Shown: positions 53,698 through 62,221 of the stretch, in pieces | How the letters are laid out: each line of letters starts with the position of its first letter | Position numbering within the stretch: the first letter of the stretch is position 1 | Assembly: GCF_030817055.1 (NCBI RefSeq) | Contig: NZ_JAUSYV010000001.1 | Coordinates: 954,001 to 1,018,000, forward strand | Direction: 5' to 3' | Source of the DNA: Bacillus sp. V2I10 | GTDB lineage: Bacteria > Bacillota > Bacilli > Bacillales > Bacillaceae | DNA: 64,000 bases | The notes under the pieces: generated by a model | What the model was told of the DNA's origin: nothing | The model's input: only the letters and a program-made list of their open reading frames with translations | Database searches by the model: none | Made by a program: the position numbers and the translations under genes

Positions 53698-54945
53698 ATG
53701 AAACTAGCAACGAAAATCATCATTGGTCTTATTCTGGGGGCCATTGTCGGTCTCATTCTTAATATCACGGCTCCGGATTTATTTAAACAGTTAGACACGT
53801 TCCTATTTACCCCGCTTGGAAAAATCTTTCTAAACTTAATCAATATGCTCGTTGTACCAATAGTCTTCTTTTCTATTACTCTGGGAGTTGCTGGGTTAGG
53901 AGATCCAAAGAAATTAGGAAGAATAGGTGTTAAAACGGTCACCTACTTTTTAGTAACAACAGCAGTAGCCATTGTTATAGGCTTAATCCTTGGACTGACA
54001 ATTCAGCCCGGCAATGTGGGTGAATTCGATACAAAGTCCGCTGAATATAAAGCTGAAGAAGCTCCATCTGTTGCAGAAACATTCTTAAATATGATTCCAA
54101 CGAATCCTGTTAAAGCATTTGCCGATGGTAATATGCTGCAAATTATTATTTTCTCAATTTTTGTTGGCCTTGGCATCACGTTTCTTGGAAAGAAAGCAAA
54201 TACTTTATTTAAAGTAGTTGAGCAAGGCAATGATTTAATGATGTATTTAGTAAATCTAGTGATGAAATTCGCTCCATACGGTACTTTCGGTCTTATCGCT
54301 ACTGCCGTAGGCAGTCAAGGTTTAGACGCCCTTAAAGCAATGGGACTCTACATGGGAGTTGTAATGCTTGCACTTGTGATTCATGCTATTGTCACCTATG
54401 GTTCATCCATTCTTTTTCTGGCAAAGCAAAGCCCGATCTGGTTCTTTAAAAATTTCGCTCCTGCCATGGCAGTAGCTTTCAGTACATCAAGCAGTAATGC
54501 GACACTTCCTGTATCTATGGAAACAGCACAAAAGCGTCTGAAGGTTCCAGAGCCGATCTCAAGTTTCGTTCAGCCGCTCGGCGCAACCATTAATATGGAT
54601 GGAACGGCCATTATGCAGGGTGTAGCAACAATCTTTATCGCTCAAGTTTACAATATTGATCTTTCTTTCACTCAGTTGCTGACAGTAGTACTTACAGCTG
54701 TTCTCGCTTCAATTGGAACAGCCGGTGTGCCAGGAGTTGGACTTATCATGCTTGCGATGGTTTTAAACTCAGTAGGCCTTCCTGTAGCAGGCATCGCCTT
54801 GATCATCGGTATAGACCGTCTGCTGGATATGGCTCGTACAGCAGTTAACATCACAGGAGATGCGGCATGTGCAGTGATTGTAGCAGAAACAGAAAAGAAA
54901 TATGGAGACTTGAAAATTCCTGAAATGGAAGAAAAAATGTCATAA
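53698..54945 (+). CDS. DAACS-family dicarboxylate/amino acid:cation symporter
   Basis: 415 aa. Serine-rich hairpin AFSTSSSNATLP, NMDGTAIMQ and MARTAVNITGD motifs of Na-coupled glutamate/aspartate carriers. It differs clearly from the gltT product in this window (LNITAPDLFKQL, INMLVVPIVFFSI), so it is a distinct subfamily. ATG 53698 after ACGGAGGTTTT; earlier in-frame codons lie inside the riboswitch. Control by c-di-AMP ties it to potassium/osmolyte homeostasis: glutamate is the counter-ion to K+. Confidence 0.9.
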   Translation: MKLATKIIIGLILGAIVGLILNITAPDLFKQLDTFLFTPLGKIFLNLINMLVVPIVFFSITLGVAGLGDPKKLGRIGVKTVTYFLVTTAVAIVIGLILGLTIQPGNVGEFDTKSAEYKAEEAPSVAETFLNMIPTNPVKAFADGNMLQIIIFSIFVGLGITFLGKKANTLFKVVEQGNDLMMYLVNLVMKFAPYGTFGLIATAVGSQGLDALKAMGLYMGVVMLALVIHAIVTYGSSILFLAKQSPIWFFKNFAPAMAVAFSTSSSNATLPVSMETAQKRLKVPEPISSFVQPLGATINMDGTAIMQGVATIFIAQVYNIDLSFTQLLTVVLTAVLASIGTAGVPGVGLIMLAMVLNSVGLPVAGIALIIGIDRLLDMARTAVNITGDAACAVIVAETEKKYGDLKIPEMEEKMS

Positions 54946-54949
54946 TGAG

Positions 54950-54980
54950 AAAGGCGGCCTTAAGCAGGTCGCCTTTTTTT
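54950..54980 (+). terminator. Terminator of the DAACS symporter gene
   Basis: AAGGCGGCC/GGTCGCCTT-type stem with mismatches, then a T run. Confidence 0.75.
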
Positions 54981-55073
54981 ACATATAAAGTTCAATTACC
55001 TTAATTTGCACGAAAAATGCAAATTTTTTTGGTATTGTAAAACAAAGAGGTGCAACAATAAGGAGTTTAATAA

Positions 55074-56435
55074 ATGAATAAGCTTGCTATAAAAATTGGG
55101 CTATTATTTTTTACGATCATTCTTGTAGTAGAAACCTGTCTCTTTTTATTTTTATATCAGAATCTAGTCAATACGAGAGTAAATGAAGAAGTTTCTGCTC
55201 TACAGGCAAGAGGCAACAGCCACCGTGATGTTCTTCTGAAGCATAATGATGAAACAACGATGCAGCATGTTGTTTTAATGGAATCTGAAGCAGATACGGA
55301 TGTTGTGCTGACAAATGCAGAAGGAGAAGTGATGCATTCTTCAAATGAGATTCATCCATTCATGCAGAAAGTAATCAACAATCATAAAGTGGAAAATGAT
55401 GAAGAGCCTGCGAACTGGAAAGCCAGTCCTTTCATTTGGACAGTAAGCCCGGTCCGTATAAACGATGAAACAATAGGCTTTGTCTATATGTTTAAGGGAA
55501 CAGATTCCATTCAATTGATGATTTCCAGATTAAATGACCACTTTATCTTTATTGGTACATTGTCTGTTATTCTTACTATCATTGCGGTTGTTTTTTTGTC
55601 AAAGATTGTGACAAAACCGCTGCTCTCCATGAAGCAGGCGACTGAACGCCTTAGTGAGGGGGATTTTACAGTTAACTTACATATGCAAAGAAATGATGAA
55701 CTTGGCGAGCTAGGAGTTTCTATCCAAAAACTGGCGAATGATTTATCGCATCTAAAGAAGGAAAGAAATGAATTCCTGGCAAGTATCGCCCATGAATTGC
55801 GTACCCCCCTTACGTATATCAAGGGGTATGCAGATGTTGCTAAGAGGCCTGATCTGGCAAGAACTGACCAGGTGAACTATCTATCTATTATAAGTGAACA
55901 AACAGAGTACTTATCGAAGCTTGTAAAGGATTTATTTGAGCTTGCAAAGCTTGATCAGCATTCTTTTCAGGTTGAAAAAGAGCGGATCGATCTTTGCTCC
56001 TTTATTAAAAAAACAGTAGCGAAAGTAAATCCCATCTTAATCAAAGAAAATAGGAAAGTGAATTTTCTTTTTCCGGATTATTCTGTTCATCATATGATAG
56101 ATCCTGCAAGGTTCGAACAGGTGCTGCTCAACATCATGGACAATGCCATCCATTTTTCTGAAAAAGGGACTTCCATTACAATCAGGGTTCTTGAACAAGG
56201 CGGGATCATTAAAGTTGTCATTTCAGATGAAGGAATAGGTGTTCCTGAAGAAGATCTTCCATATCTGTTTGACAGACTTTACCGCGTTGATAAATCAAGG
56301 TCCCGCCATAGCGGAGGAACAGGTCTTGGCCTTGCGATCGTAAAAGAAATTGTGGAGGCTCTTGGCGGCACAGTCCGGGCAAAAAGTACATTTGGAACAG
56401 GAACGGCCATTATCATTGTCTTTAGAAAGGATTAA
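55074..56435 (+). CDS. Sensor histidine kinase (HAMP type)
   Basis: 453 aa. TM1 about 7-28, an extracellular sensor of about 125 aa with no family recognised, TM2 about 157-177, HAMP 178-230, phosphoacceptor H240 (ASIAHELRTPLTYIKGY), and an ATPase domain with N (MDNAIHFSE), G1 (DEGIGV) and G2 (GGTGLGLAI) boxes. AAGGAG precedes the ATG. Signal unknown. The response regulator follows after 3 nt. Confidence 0.9.
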   Translation: MNKLAIKIGLLFFTIILVVETCLFLFLYQNLVNTRVNEEVSALQARGNSHRDVLLKHNDETTMQHVVLMESEADTDVVLTNAEGEVMHSSNEIHPFMQKVINNHKVENDEEPANWKASPFIWTVSPVRINDETIGFVYMFKGTDSIQLMISRLNDHFIFIGTLSVILTIIAVVFLSKIVTKPLLSMKQATERLSEGDFTVNLHMQRNDELGELGVSIQKLANDLSHLKKERNEFLASIAHELRTPLTYIKGYADVAKRPDLARTDQVNYLSIISEQTEYLSKLVKDLFELAKLDQHSFQVEKERIDLCSFIKKTVAKVNPILIKENRKVNFLFPDYSVHHMIDPARFEQVLLNIMDNAIHFSEKGTSITIRVLEQGGIIKVVISDEGIGVPEEDLPYLFDRLYRVDKSRSRHSGGTGLGLAIVKEIVEALGGTVRAKSTFGTGTAIIIVFRKD

Positions 56436-56438
56436 ACG

Positions 56439-57119
56439 ATGAAAAAGATTTTGCTTGTAGATGATGAGGAACTGATGCTGGATTTGCTTGCCCTCTATCT
56501 TGCACCTGCAGGGTATTTGTGCATAAAATCCTCATCAGGACAACACGCTATTGATATTGTTCAAAAAGAAGAACCTGACCTTATGATTCTTGATCTTATG
56601 ATGCCTGAAATGAATGGTTTTGAAGTGTGTAAAGAAATCAGAAGCTTTTCAGATATTCCGATTATAATGGTGACTGCGAGCGGCCAAAAAGAGGACATTG
56701 TAAAAGGACTGCAGACAGGGGCGGATGATTATATAACAAAGCCTTTTAATGAAACGGAATTATTGGCAAGAATAGAAGCGATATTAAGAAGAGTCAAAAA
56801 TAATCAAGCCATAGAATACAGGGGTCTTAAATGGGATGATCGAAGCCAGGAAGCGAGCTATAAAGATGAGCCTATCCTTTTAACTCCAAAAGAATTTCAG
56901 CTTGCCGGCATCTTTTTAAAGAACCGAAACAGAGTATTTAATCGTGAGCATTTAATTCAGACTATTTGGGGTTATGATGCAGGTACGGAGGACCGGACGG
57001 TAGATTCCCACGTGCGTCATCTTAGAGAAAAGCTGAGAAAAACGGGATTTCCAATTGATGATCACCTTCAAACCGTTTGGGGAGCAGGGTACAAGTGGAA
57101 AGATGAAAAAAATAATTAA
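56439..57119 (+). CDS. OmpR-family response regulator
   Basis: 226 aa. Receiver with D8/D9, phosphoacceptor D52 (MILDLMMPEMNG), T (VTASG) and K (ITKPFN), then a winged helix (LTPKEFQLAGIFLKNRNRVFNREHLIQTIWGYDAGTEDRTVDSHVRHLREKL). Partner of the upstream kinase. No obvious target gene other than ktrAB or the transporter next door. Confidence 0.92.
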   Translation: MKKILLVDDEELMLDLLALYLAPAGYLCIKSSSGQHAIDIVQKEEPDLMILDLMMPEMNGFEVCKEIRSFSDIPIIMVTASGQKEDIVKGLQTGADDYITKPFNETELLARIEAILRRVKNNQAIEYRGLKWDDRSQEASYKDEPILLTPKEFQLAGIFLKNRNRVFNREHLIQTIWGYDAGTEDRTVDSHVRHLREKLRKTGFPIDDHLQTVWGAGYKWKDEKNN

Positions 57120-57405
57120 AACCAATTCAAACTCTTCTGCTGATAAAACTGCAAATTAATGATAGAGCTGCAATTTTAGATGATAGAACTTTGATTTAAA
57201 CATATGCTGTTAAACCACAACTTCCTCGCATCATTTCAGCCTTGCAAAGAATCTAAAATAAACAGATATGCTGAGCAAATGAGACTTGAGAGCGCTTAAA
57301 CGGTTATATTTGATCAATTATAACTAATTTCTGCAAAAATTGGCTCTTTACTGTCCTATTCAACAGGAGTAAGATACTTTCATAAATACATTTCAGATAT
57401 TCTTA
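57120..57405. other. A+T-rich leader region before the ktrAB riboswitch
   Basis: 286 bases without ORF or recognisable RNA element; presumably holds the ktrAB promoter, but no clear -35/-10 pair stands out. Confidence 0.4.
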
Positions 57406-57607
57406 ATTCGCTTAATCCATTACGGAGCGGGGGACCCAATTTTGCTGGCATCTTTTGCAGCTTGGGGTGAATCCTTTACAGGTAGGGCTACTCTCATTGC
57501 CCGAACCCGACAGCTAACTTCGCAAGCGTTCTTGAGAGAGGATAATGAAACTAATGTGATCTTAAAAATCAGACACAGCGGTTCATGGGACCTCTGTGTC
57601 TTTTTGT
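57406..57607 (+). ncRNA. c-di-AMP (ydaO/yuaA) riboswitch of ktrAB
   Basis: CGCTTAATCC, GGAGCGGGGGACCC, GGGGTGAATCC, GGTAGGGC, CCCGAACCCGACAGCTAAC and GCGTTCTTGAGAG occur in order (57409-57539). The terminator AGACACAG/CTGTGTCT plus TTTTT lies at 57570-57606. Riboswitch control of ktrAB by c-di-AMP is established in B. subtilis. Confidence 0.93.
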
Positions 57608-57641
57608 GTGCAAAAATTGGTATCGAAAGAAGGAAATCCTG

Positions 57642-58298
57642 TTGAAAAAGCAATTTGCTGTATTTGGTCTTGGGCGTTTTGGAGGAAGTCTTGTAAAAGA
57701 ATTTCATGAGTTGGGGATTGAAGTTTTAGCGGTCGATAAAGATGATGAAAAGGTTCAATATTATTCTCAATATGCAACACTTGCTGTGCAGGCAAATGCG
57801 ATAGATGAAGCGACACTGAAACAGCTTGGCGTCCGCAATGTAGACCACGCGTTTGTTTCATTCGGAGATGATATAGAAGCAAGTATCTTAACCTCTCTGC
57901 TGCTGAAAGAAATGGAGATTCCGCAAGTATGGGCAAAAGCTCAAAATGACTACCATCAGAAGGTTTTAGACAAAATAGGTGTAAATAAAGTCATTCATCC
58001 TGAACGTGACATGGCAAAGCGGATTGCCCATCATATTATTTCAGAAAAAATGATTGATTATATTGAGCTTTCAAAGGAATACAGCATGGTAGAGCTGATT
58101 GCTTCAGCAAAAATACATCGTAAAACATTGATTGATTTAGATATTAGAGCAAGATATGGATGTAATATTGTCGGGATTCAGCGGGATGAAGAGATGATTG
58201 TTTCGCCTCCTGCCGAAGAATCTATCAAATCAGGTGATATTTTGCTTGTGATTGGACGAAATAAGGACATCAGCCGTTTCGAGGAGGAGGGGATGTAG
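57642..58298 (+). CDS. ktrA: Potassium uptake regulatory subunit KtrA
   Basis: 218 aa. RCK_N domain with Rossmann motif VFGLGRFGGS and acidic D (LAVDKDD), then RCK_C (about 140-218), the domain that binds c-di-AMP. TTG start 57642 with AAGGAAA upstream; the frame extends back into the riboswitch terminator. KKQFAVFGLGRFGG also resembles KtrC, but adjacency to ktrB and the leader favour KtrA. Confidence 0.92.
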   Translation: MKKQFAVFGLGRFGGSLVKEFHELGIEVLAVDKDDEKVQYYSQYATLAVQANAIDEATLKQLGVRNVDHAFVSFGDDIEASILTSLLLKEMEIPQVWAKAQNDYHQKVLDKIGVNKVIHPERDMAKRIAHHIISEKMIDYIELSKEYSMVELIASAKIHRKTLIDLDIRARYGCNIVGIQRDEEMIVSPPAEESIKSGDILLVIGRNKDISRFEEEGM

Positions 58299-59633
58299 GT
58301 GATCAGAGCACAAAAACTGCAAAAAATGATTCGCTTTAATCCTTCTCAGCTGCTTGTCATCGTATTTGCAGCTGGAATTATTCTTGGAGCAGTGCTTTTA
58401 AAACTGCCGATTGCGACTCATGATTCCATCAGATGGCTTGATGCGCTATTTATATCTGCCTCTGCCATGACCGTTACAGGTCTTGCAACCGTTGATCCCG
58501 GGAGCACCTTTACGACATTCGGTCAAACGATTATCGCTATCCTCATTCAGCTTGGCGGACTTGGAATCATGTCATTTGCCATTCTGACTTATATGGTTTT
58601 GGGAAAGAAGATAGGCATTAAAGAAAGGCTTGTGATGCAGCAAGCACTTAATCAGACTTCGATTGGCGGAGTTGTAAATCTTGTTAAATACTTATTTTTA
58701 TTCTCCATCATGATTGAATTCATCGCCATGGTTTTTTTATCCTTTCGATGGGTGCCGGAGTTCGGCTGGTCAAAAGGGCTGTTCTTCAGCTTTTTTCATG
58801 CCATTTCAGCTTTTAACAATGCCGGATTTTCCCTATGGCCAGATAATATAATACGGTATGTGAATGACCCTTTGGTTAATATTGTGATTTCTTGTTTATT
58901 TATTATTGGAGGTATCGGCTTTACTGTGCTCCTTGATGTATGGAAAAAAAGAAAGTTCAGCAAATTTTCCCTGCATACGAGGATCATGCTTGTCGGCACT
59001 CTTGTAATCAATGTTATTGCCATGTTGTTCATCTTTTTTGTAGAATACTCAAACCCTGAAACTCTCGGAGAGCTTTCATCAGGCGGAAAATTGCTTGCCT
59101 CCTATTTTCAGGCGGTATCACCAAGAACAGCAGGTTTTAACACATTGGATATGGCAAGCCTTGATGAGGCCACACTATTCCTCATGATTATTCTGATGTT
59201 TATCGGCGGGGGAAGTGCTTCAACTGCTGGCGGAATTAAGCTTACTACAGCAATTATTATCGTGCTCGCTACTATAACCTTTTTACGCGGAAAAGAAGAT
59301 ATTACGATTGGAAGAAGAAGCATTCATTCACGCTATATCCTAAAAGCGCTGGCGATTGCAATGTTCAGTTTAATGTTTGTTATAATAGCGATTTTTGTTT
59401 TGACCATTTCTGAAAAAGCAACATTTATGGAAATCCTGTTTGAAACCGTTTCAGCCTTCGGCACAGTAGGTTTATCGATGGGGATTACAGGAAACCTGAC
59501 GGATCTAGGAAAAGAAGTCATTATCGTGATCATGTTTATTGGAAAAGTAGGGCCGCTTACGCTTTTATTTACACTGACTAAACCCCAAAAACAAAAAATT
59601 AAATATCCTAATGAAGACATATTAACAGGATGA
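58299..59633 (+). CDS. ktrB: Potassium/sodium symporter subunit KtrB
   Basis: 444 aa SKT-superfamily channel with four M1-P-M2 repeats. Pore loops with filter glycines are visible in SAMTVTGLATVDPG, HAISAFNNAGFSL, VSPRTAGFNTLD and SAFGTVGLSMG. GTG start after GGAGGAGGGG, contiguous with ktrA. Passes K+ under the control of the KtrA ring. Confidence 0.95.
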   Translation: MIRAQKLQKMIRFNPSQLLVIVFAAGIILGAVLLKLPIATHDSIRWLDALFISASAMTVTGLATVDPGSTFTTFGQTIIAILIQLGGLGIMSFAILTYMVLGKKIGIKERLVMQQALNQTSIGGVVNLVKYLFLFSIMIEFIAMVFLSFRWVPEFGWSKGLFFSFFHAISAFNNAGFSLWPDNIIRYVNDPLVNIVISCLFIIGGIGFTVLLDVWKKRKFSKFSLHTRIMLVGTLVINVIAMLFIFFVEYSNPETLGELSSGGKLLASYFQAVSPRTAGFNTLDMASLDEATLFLMIILMFIGGGSASTAGGIKLTTAIIIVLATITFLRGKEDITIGRRSIHSRYILKALAIAMFSLMFVIIAIFVLTISEKATFMEILFETVSAFGTVGLSMGITGNLTDLGKEVIIVIMFIGKVGPLTLLFTLTKPQKQKIKYPNEDILTG

Positions 59634-59635
59634 GA

Positions 59636-59664
59636 AAAAGGCTTCGCAGATGCGAAGCCTTTTG
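59636..59664. terminator. Shared terminator between ktrB and the ZIP gene
   Basis: AAAAGGCTTCGC/GCGAAGCCTTTT, 3-4-nt loop, at convergent genes. Confidence 0.88.
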
Positions 59665-59666
59665 TA

Positions 59667-60392
59667 TTATAGATTTGAGAGGATTAACGAAGCAAGTACA
59701 CCTAAGGAAGCAATCAAACCTACGATTGGGCCCCCTTCTTCGAATGCTTCGGGCATCATCGTCGAGGCCACCATTGCAATGATGCCGCCCGCTGCAAAGG
59801 CTCCAATAAATGCAATCACTGCAGTGTCTGCATTTTGCAGCAGCGAGAAGCCGAGAAATGAGCTGAGGGAAGAAAGAAGTAAAACGATCAGCCACATGAA
59901 AAGAATCTTTTTTTTGGAATAGCCATCTTTACGCAATCCTACAGAGCTTGAAAGACCCTCCGGAAAATTGCTGATGAAAACAGCTGTCACCATTAAGAAG
60001 CTGACTGTATTCTCCTGAAGCAGGCTGACGCCGATAATAACCGACTCAGGAATAGCATCAATGACAGTTCCGATAAAAATGGATACTCCTGAGTGATTTT
60101 CCGGGTTTTGCTTTGAGCGTTTTCTGTCGCTTCCGCCCTTTTTTGTAATCAGCAATTCACACACTGTAAATGTTGAAGATCCAAAAATGAATCCGCCCGA
60201 TGCTGCCAGCATTCCTCCGCCATCCACTGATTTCCTAAGCAGTTCAAACGAAGCTGCCCCGATCAGGACACCCGTTCCAAATGACATAATAAAACCTAAA
60301 ACCTTGCGCGGTATCTCCTTATAGATGCCAAGCAAAGCACCCAATAAAATAGAGGAACCAGCAAAAGCTCCCCAAATCGCAGCCTGCAGCAT
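59667..60392 (-). CDS. ZIP-family metal transporter
   Basis: 241 aa, eight helices. The metal-site helices are DAIPESVIIG (helix 4) and SNFPEGLSSS (helix 5); a cytoplasmic basic loop KKGGSDRKRSKQNPENHSG separates the halves. Imports Zn2+ or another divalent ion, or exports it, as some bacterial members do. GGAGGGAATCAGTCG precedes the ATG. Confidence 0.87.
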   Translation of the reverse strand: MLQAAIWGAFAGSSILLGALLGIYKEIPRKVLGFIMSFGTGVLIGAASFELLRKSVDGGGMLAASGGFIFGSSTFTVCELLITKKGGSDRKRSKQNPENHSGVSIFIGTVIDAIPESVIIGVSLLQENTVSFLMVTAVFISNFPEGLSSSVGLRKDGYSKKKILFMWLIVLLLSSLSSFLGFSLLQNADTAVIAFIGAFAAGGIIAMVASTMMPEAFEEGGPIVGLIASLGVLASLILSNL

Positions 60393-60473
60393 TCGACTGA
60401 TTCCCTCCTAACTTACTATCTACCGTTAGCTTACCAAATATCTAACAAAAAATGCAAAAAGTCATTGGGAGAG

Positions 60474-60845
60474 ATGCTAATTAAATTGGATGCTAATTTG
60501 CTGTTTAATCTGAAGAAATTTATGGATGCAGAGCTTTATGAATATACCGTTCAGAGACTGTCAGAATTTCAAATGCTTTGTTTTGAAGAAATTGATCAGC
60601 GTGCAGCGCATACGGATAGAGAGGGACAGCCAAAGCTTATCAGCTATGATAAATTTGGAAATGTTGTCTCGGAAGTCTGGCTGAACGAGGGGTATAAAAA
60701 AACAATCCAAGACACCTATCAAACAGGGATTGTCGGCTATCTGCATAAAAACATTCCTGAATTGAACAGAAAGGCAGATTATCACTATTCATATGCTTTA
60801 GGATATCTTCTGTCTCAGGTTGAATCTGGCCATAAAATATTATGA
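60474..60845 (+). pseudogene. N-terminal fragment of an AidB/AcdA-like acyl-CoA dehydrogenase
   Basis: About 123 codons. HTDREGQPKLISYDKFGNVVSEVWLNEGYKKTIQDTYQTGIVGYLHKNIPELNRKADYHYSYALGYLLSQVESG resembles the leading segment of large acyl-CoA dehydrogenases, where it precedes the catalytic domains. Here a stop follows at once (GHKIL) and none of the remaining ~450 residues are present. No good RBS: GGGAGAG directly abuts ATG 60474, and TTG 60465 is no better. Probably a truncated relic; a small expressed protein is possible. Confidence 0.5.
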
Positions 60846-60900
60846 TTTAATTGTTGAATCTAAGGGATCTGTTAAGAATGCATATATATAGAAGAAAACG

Positions 60901-60931
60901 AAAAAAATCTTCCGGGTGGAAGACTTTTTTC
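60901..60931. terminator. Bidirectional terminator before the siderophore-binding protein gene
   Basis: AAAAAAGTCTTCC/GGAAGATTTTTTT as read on the minus strand, GGGT/ACCC loop. It serves the minus-strand lipoprotein gene. Confidence 0.8.
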
Positions 60932-60977
60932 GTTTAAAAGGGTTTCTTAGTGTATATAAATTGGTTGGGAGACAAAA

Positions 60978-61979
60978 TTATTTCTCGAGAACGATTTTCT
61001 CAAGTTCGTCGAGCATTAAGTTAGCAGCTTTTACACCGCCTGCCGTGTTCCAGATCGCATCATCAACTTGGTAGGCTTTGCCTGCTTTTACTGCATCAAG
61101 ATTTTTCCAAAGCGGATCATTTGTAAATTCTTCTGCCTGTTTTTCAGCATCCGCTTTTGTTTCAGCAGGAGCATAAGTGAAGTAGAATAAATAATCTCCA
61201 TCCATCTCTGGAATTAATTCTTTTGTTACTTCGCGAACGAATAAGTCGTCCGGATTGTCTGAGAATAATTTTTCAAGGTTTGCAGGACGTGCAAATCCTA
61301 ACTCTTCAAGGATGACACCAGAGAATGTGTCTTTATAATAAATGCGAGTTGTTCCAGCCATGAAACGAACGACTGAAATTTCTTGATCTAGTTTATCGCC
61401 GGCTTTTGCTTTAATATCCGCAATGCGGGCATCATAGTCAGCAAGTACCTTTTTGCCTTCTTCTTCACGGTCTAATGCTTTAGCGTAGAAGCTGAAATTT
61501 TCCTTCCAGTCGCCTCTAAGGGTTTCAGCAAAAACAGTAGGAGCGATTTGGCTTAATTTTTCATATTGGTCTTCCTGACGCATTTTGTTTCCGATAATTA
61601 AGTCAGGCTTTAATGCAGCAATTGCTTCTACATTAAGTGCACTCTCATCACCAACAACTTCAACGTCTGTCATTTCATCTGAAATGTGATCATACCAAGG
61701 ATCGCCTAACCAGGATTTAACAGCTCCAACAGGTTTTACGCCTAAAGCTAAAAGAGCTTCTGTTCCTTCATTTGTTAAAATAACAACCTTTTCAGGTTTT
61801 TTCTTAACTTCAGTTGTGCCCATTGCATGCTCAACAGTATATGCTTCGCTTTCTTTATCTTTGCTGCCAGTATCATCAGCCGTTTTATCTTTCTCGTTGT
61901 TTCCGCATGCTGCTAGAAGTACTGCTGATAAAACGATTGCAATAAGTGACAGCCATGCTTTTTGATATGTAGCTTGCAT
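60978..61979 (-). CDS. Iron-siderophore-binding lipoprotein (FhuD/YfiY-like)
   Basis: 333 aa, class III binding protein. Lipobox LLAAC (Cys25), then two lobes joined by a long helix (EEEGKKVLADYDARIADIKAKAGDKL). LNVEAIAALKPDLIIGNKMRQEDQYEKLSQIAPTV is typical of the family. Divergent from a FecCD permease pair, as B. subtilis yfiY is from yfiZ-yfhA (hydroxamate/citrate siderophores schizokinen and arthrobactin). TGTTACCCCC precedes the ATG without a strong SD. Fur-controlled through the array in the intergenic region. Confidence 0.87.
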   Translation of the reverse strand: MQATYQKAWLSLIAIVLSAVLLAACGNNEKDKTADDTGSKDKESEAYTVEHAMGTTEVKKKPEKVVILTNEGTEALLALGVKPVGAVKSWLGDPWYDHISDEMTDVEVVGDESALNVEAIAALKPDLIIGNKMRQEDQYEKLSQIAPTVFAETLRGDWKENFSFYAKALDREEEGKKVLADYDARIADIKAKAGDKLDQEISVVRFMAGTTRIYYKDTFSGVILEELGFARPANLEKLFSDNPDDLFVREVTKELIPEMDGDYLFYFTYAPAETKADAEKQAEEFTNDPLWKNLDAVKAGKAYQVDDAIWNTAGGVKAANLMLDELEKIVLEK

Positions 61980-62004
61980 TTGTTGTTACCCCCATATTTT
62001 CATT

Positions 62005-62151
62005 TGATAATGATTTTCATTTACAAGTTAAATATTAATTTTTTTCCTATCAGTTGTCAATATTTAATTGAAAATGATTTTCATTTACGAATAAAATATT
62101 AATTTTTCTGATTTCGATTGTCAATATTTAATTGAAAATGATTTTCAAATT
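62005..62151. repeat. Three Fur boxes in a 64-bp tandem repeat
   Basis: Fur boxes start at 62005 (TGATAATGATTTTCATTTA), 62069 (TGAAAATGATTTTCATTTA) and 62133 (TGAAAATGATTTTCAAATT), exactly 64 bp apart. The sequence between them is duplicated too: AATATTAATTTTT and TTGTCAATATTTAAT recur. Box 3 overlaps the -35 of the permease promoter, TTTTCA (62142-62147), 17 bp, TACAAT (62165-62170). Box 1 lies just downstream of a minus-strand promoter TTGACA (62055-62060), 17 bp, TAATAT (62032-62037). Confidence 0.88.
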
Positions 62152-62221
62152 CAATTGACTTTGTTACAATAGCTTTAGAAAAATATTAAGAAGTGATGGT
62201 TTCACATCAAGAGGTATAAAT

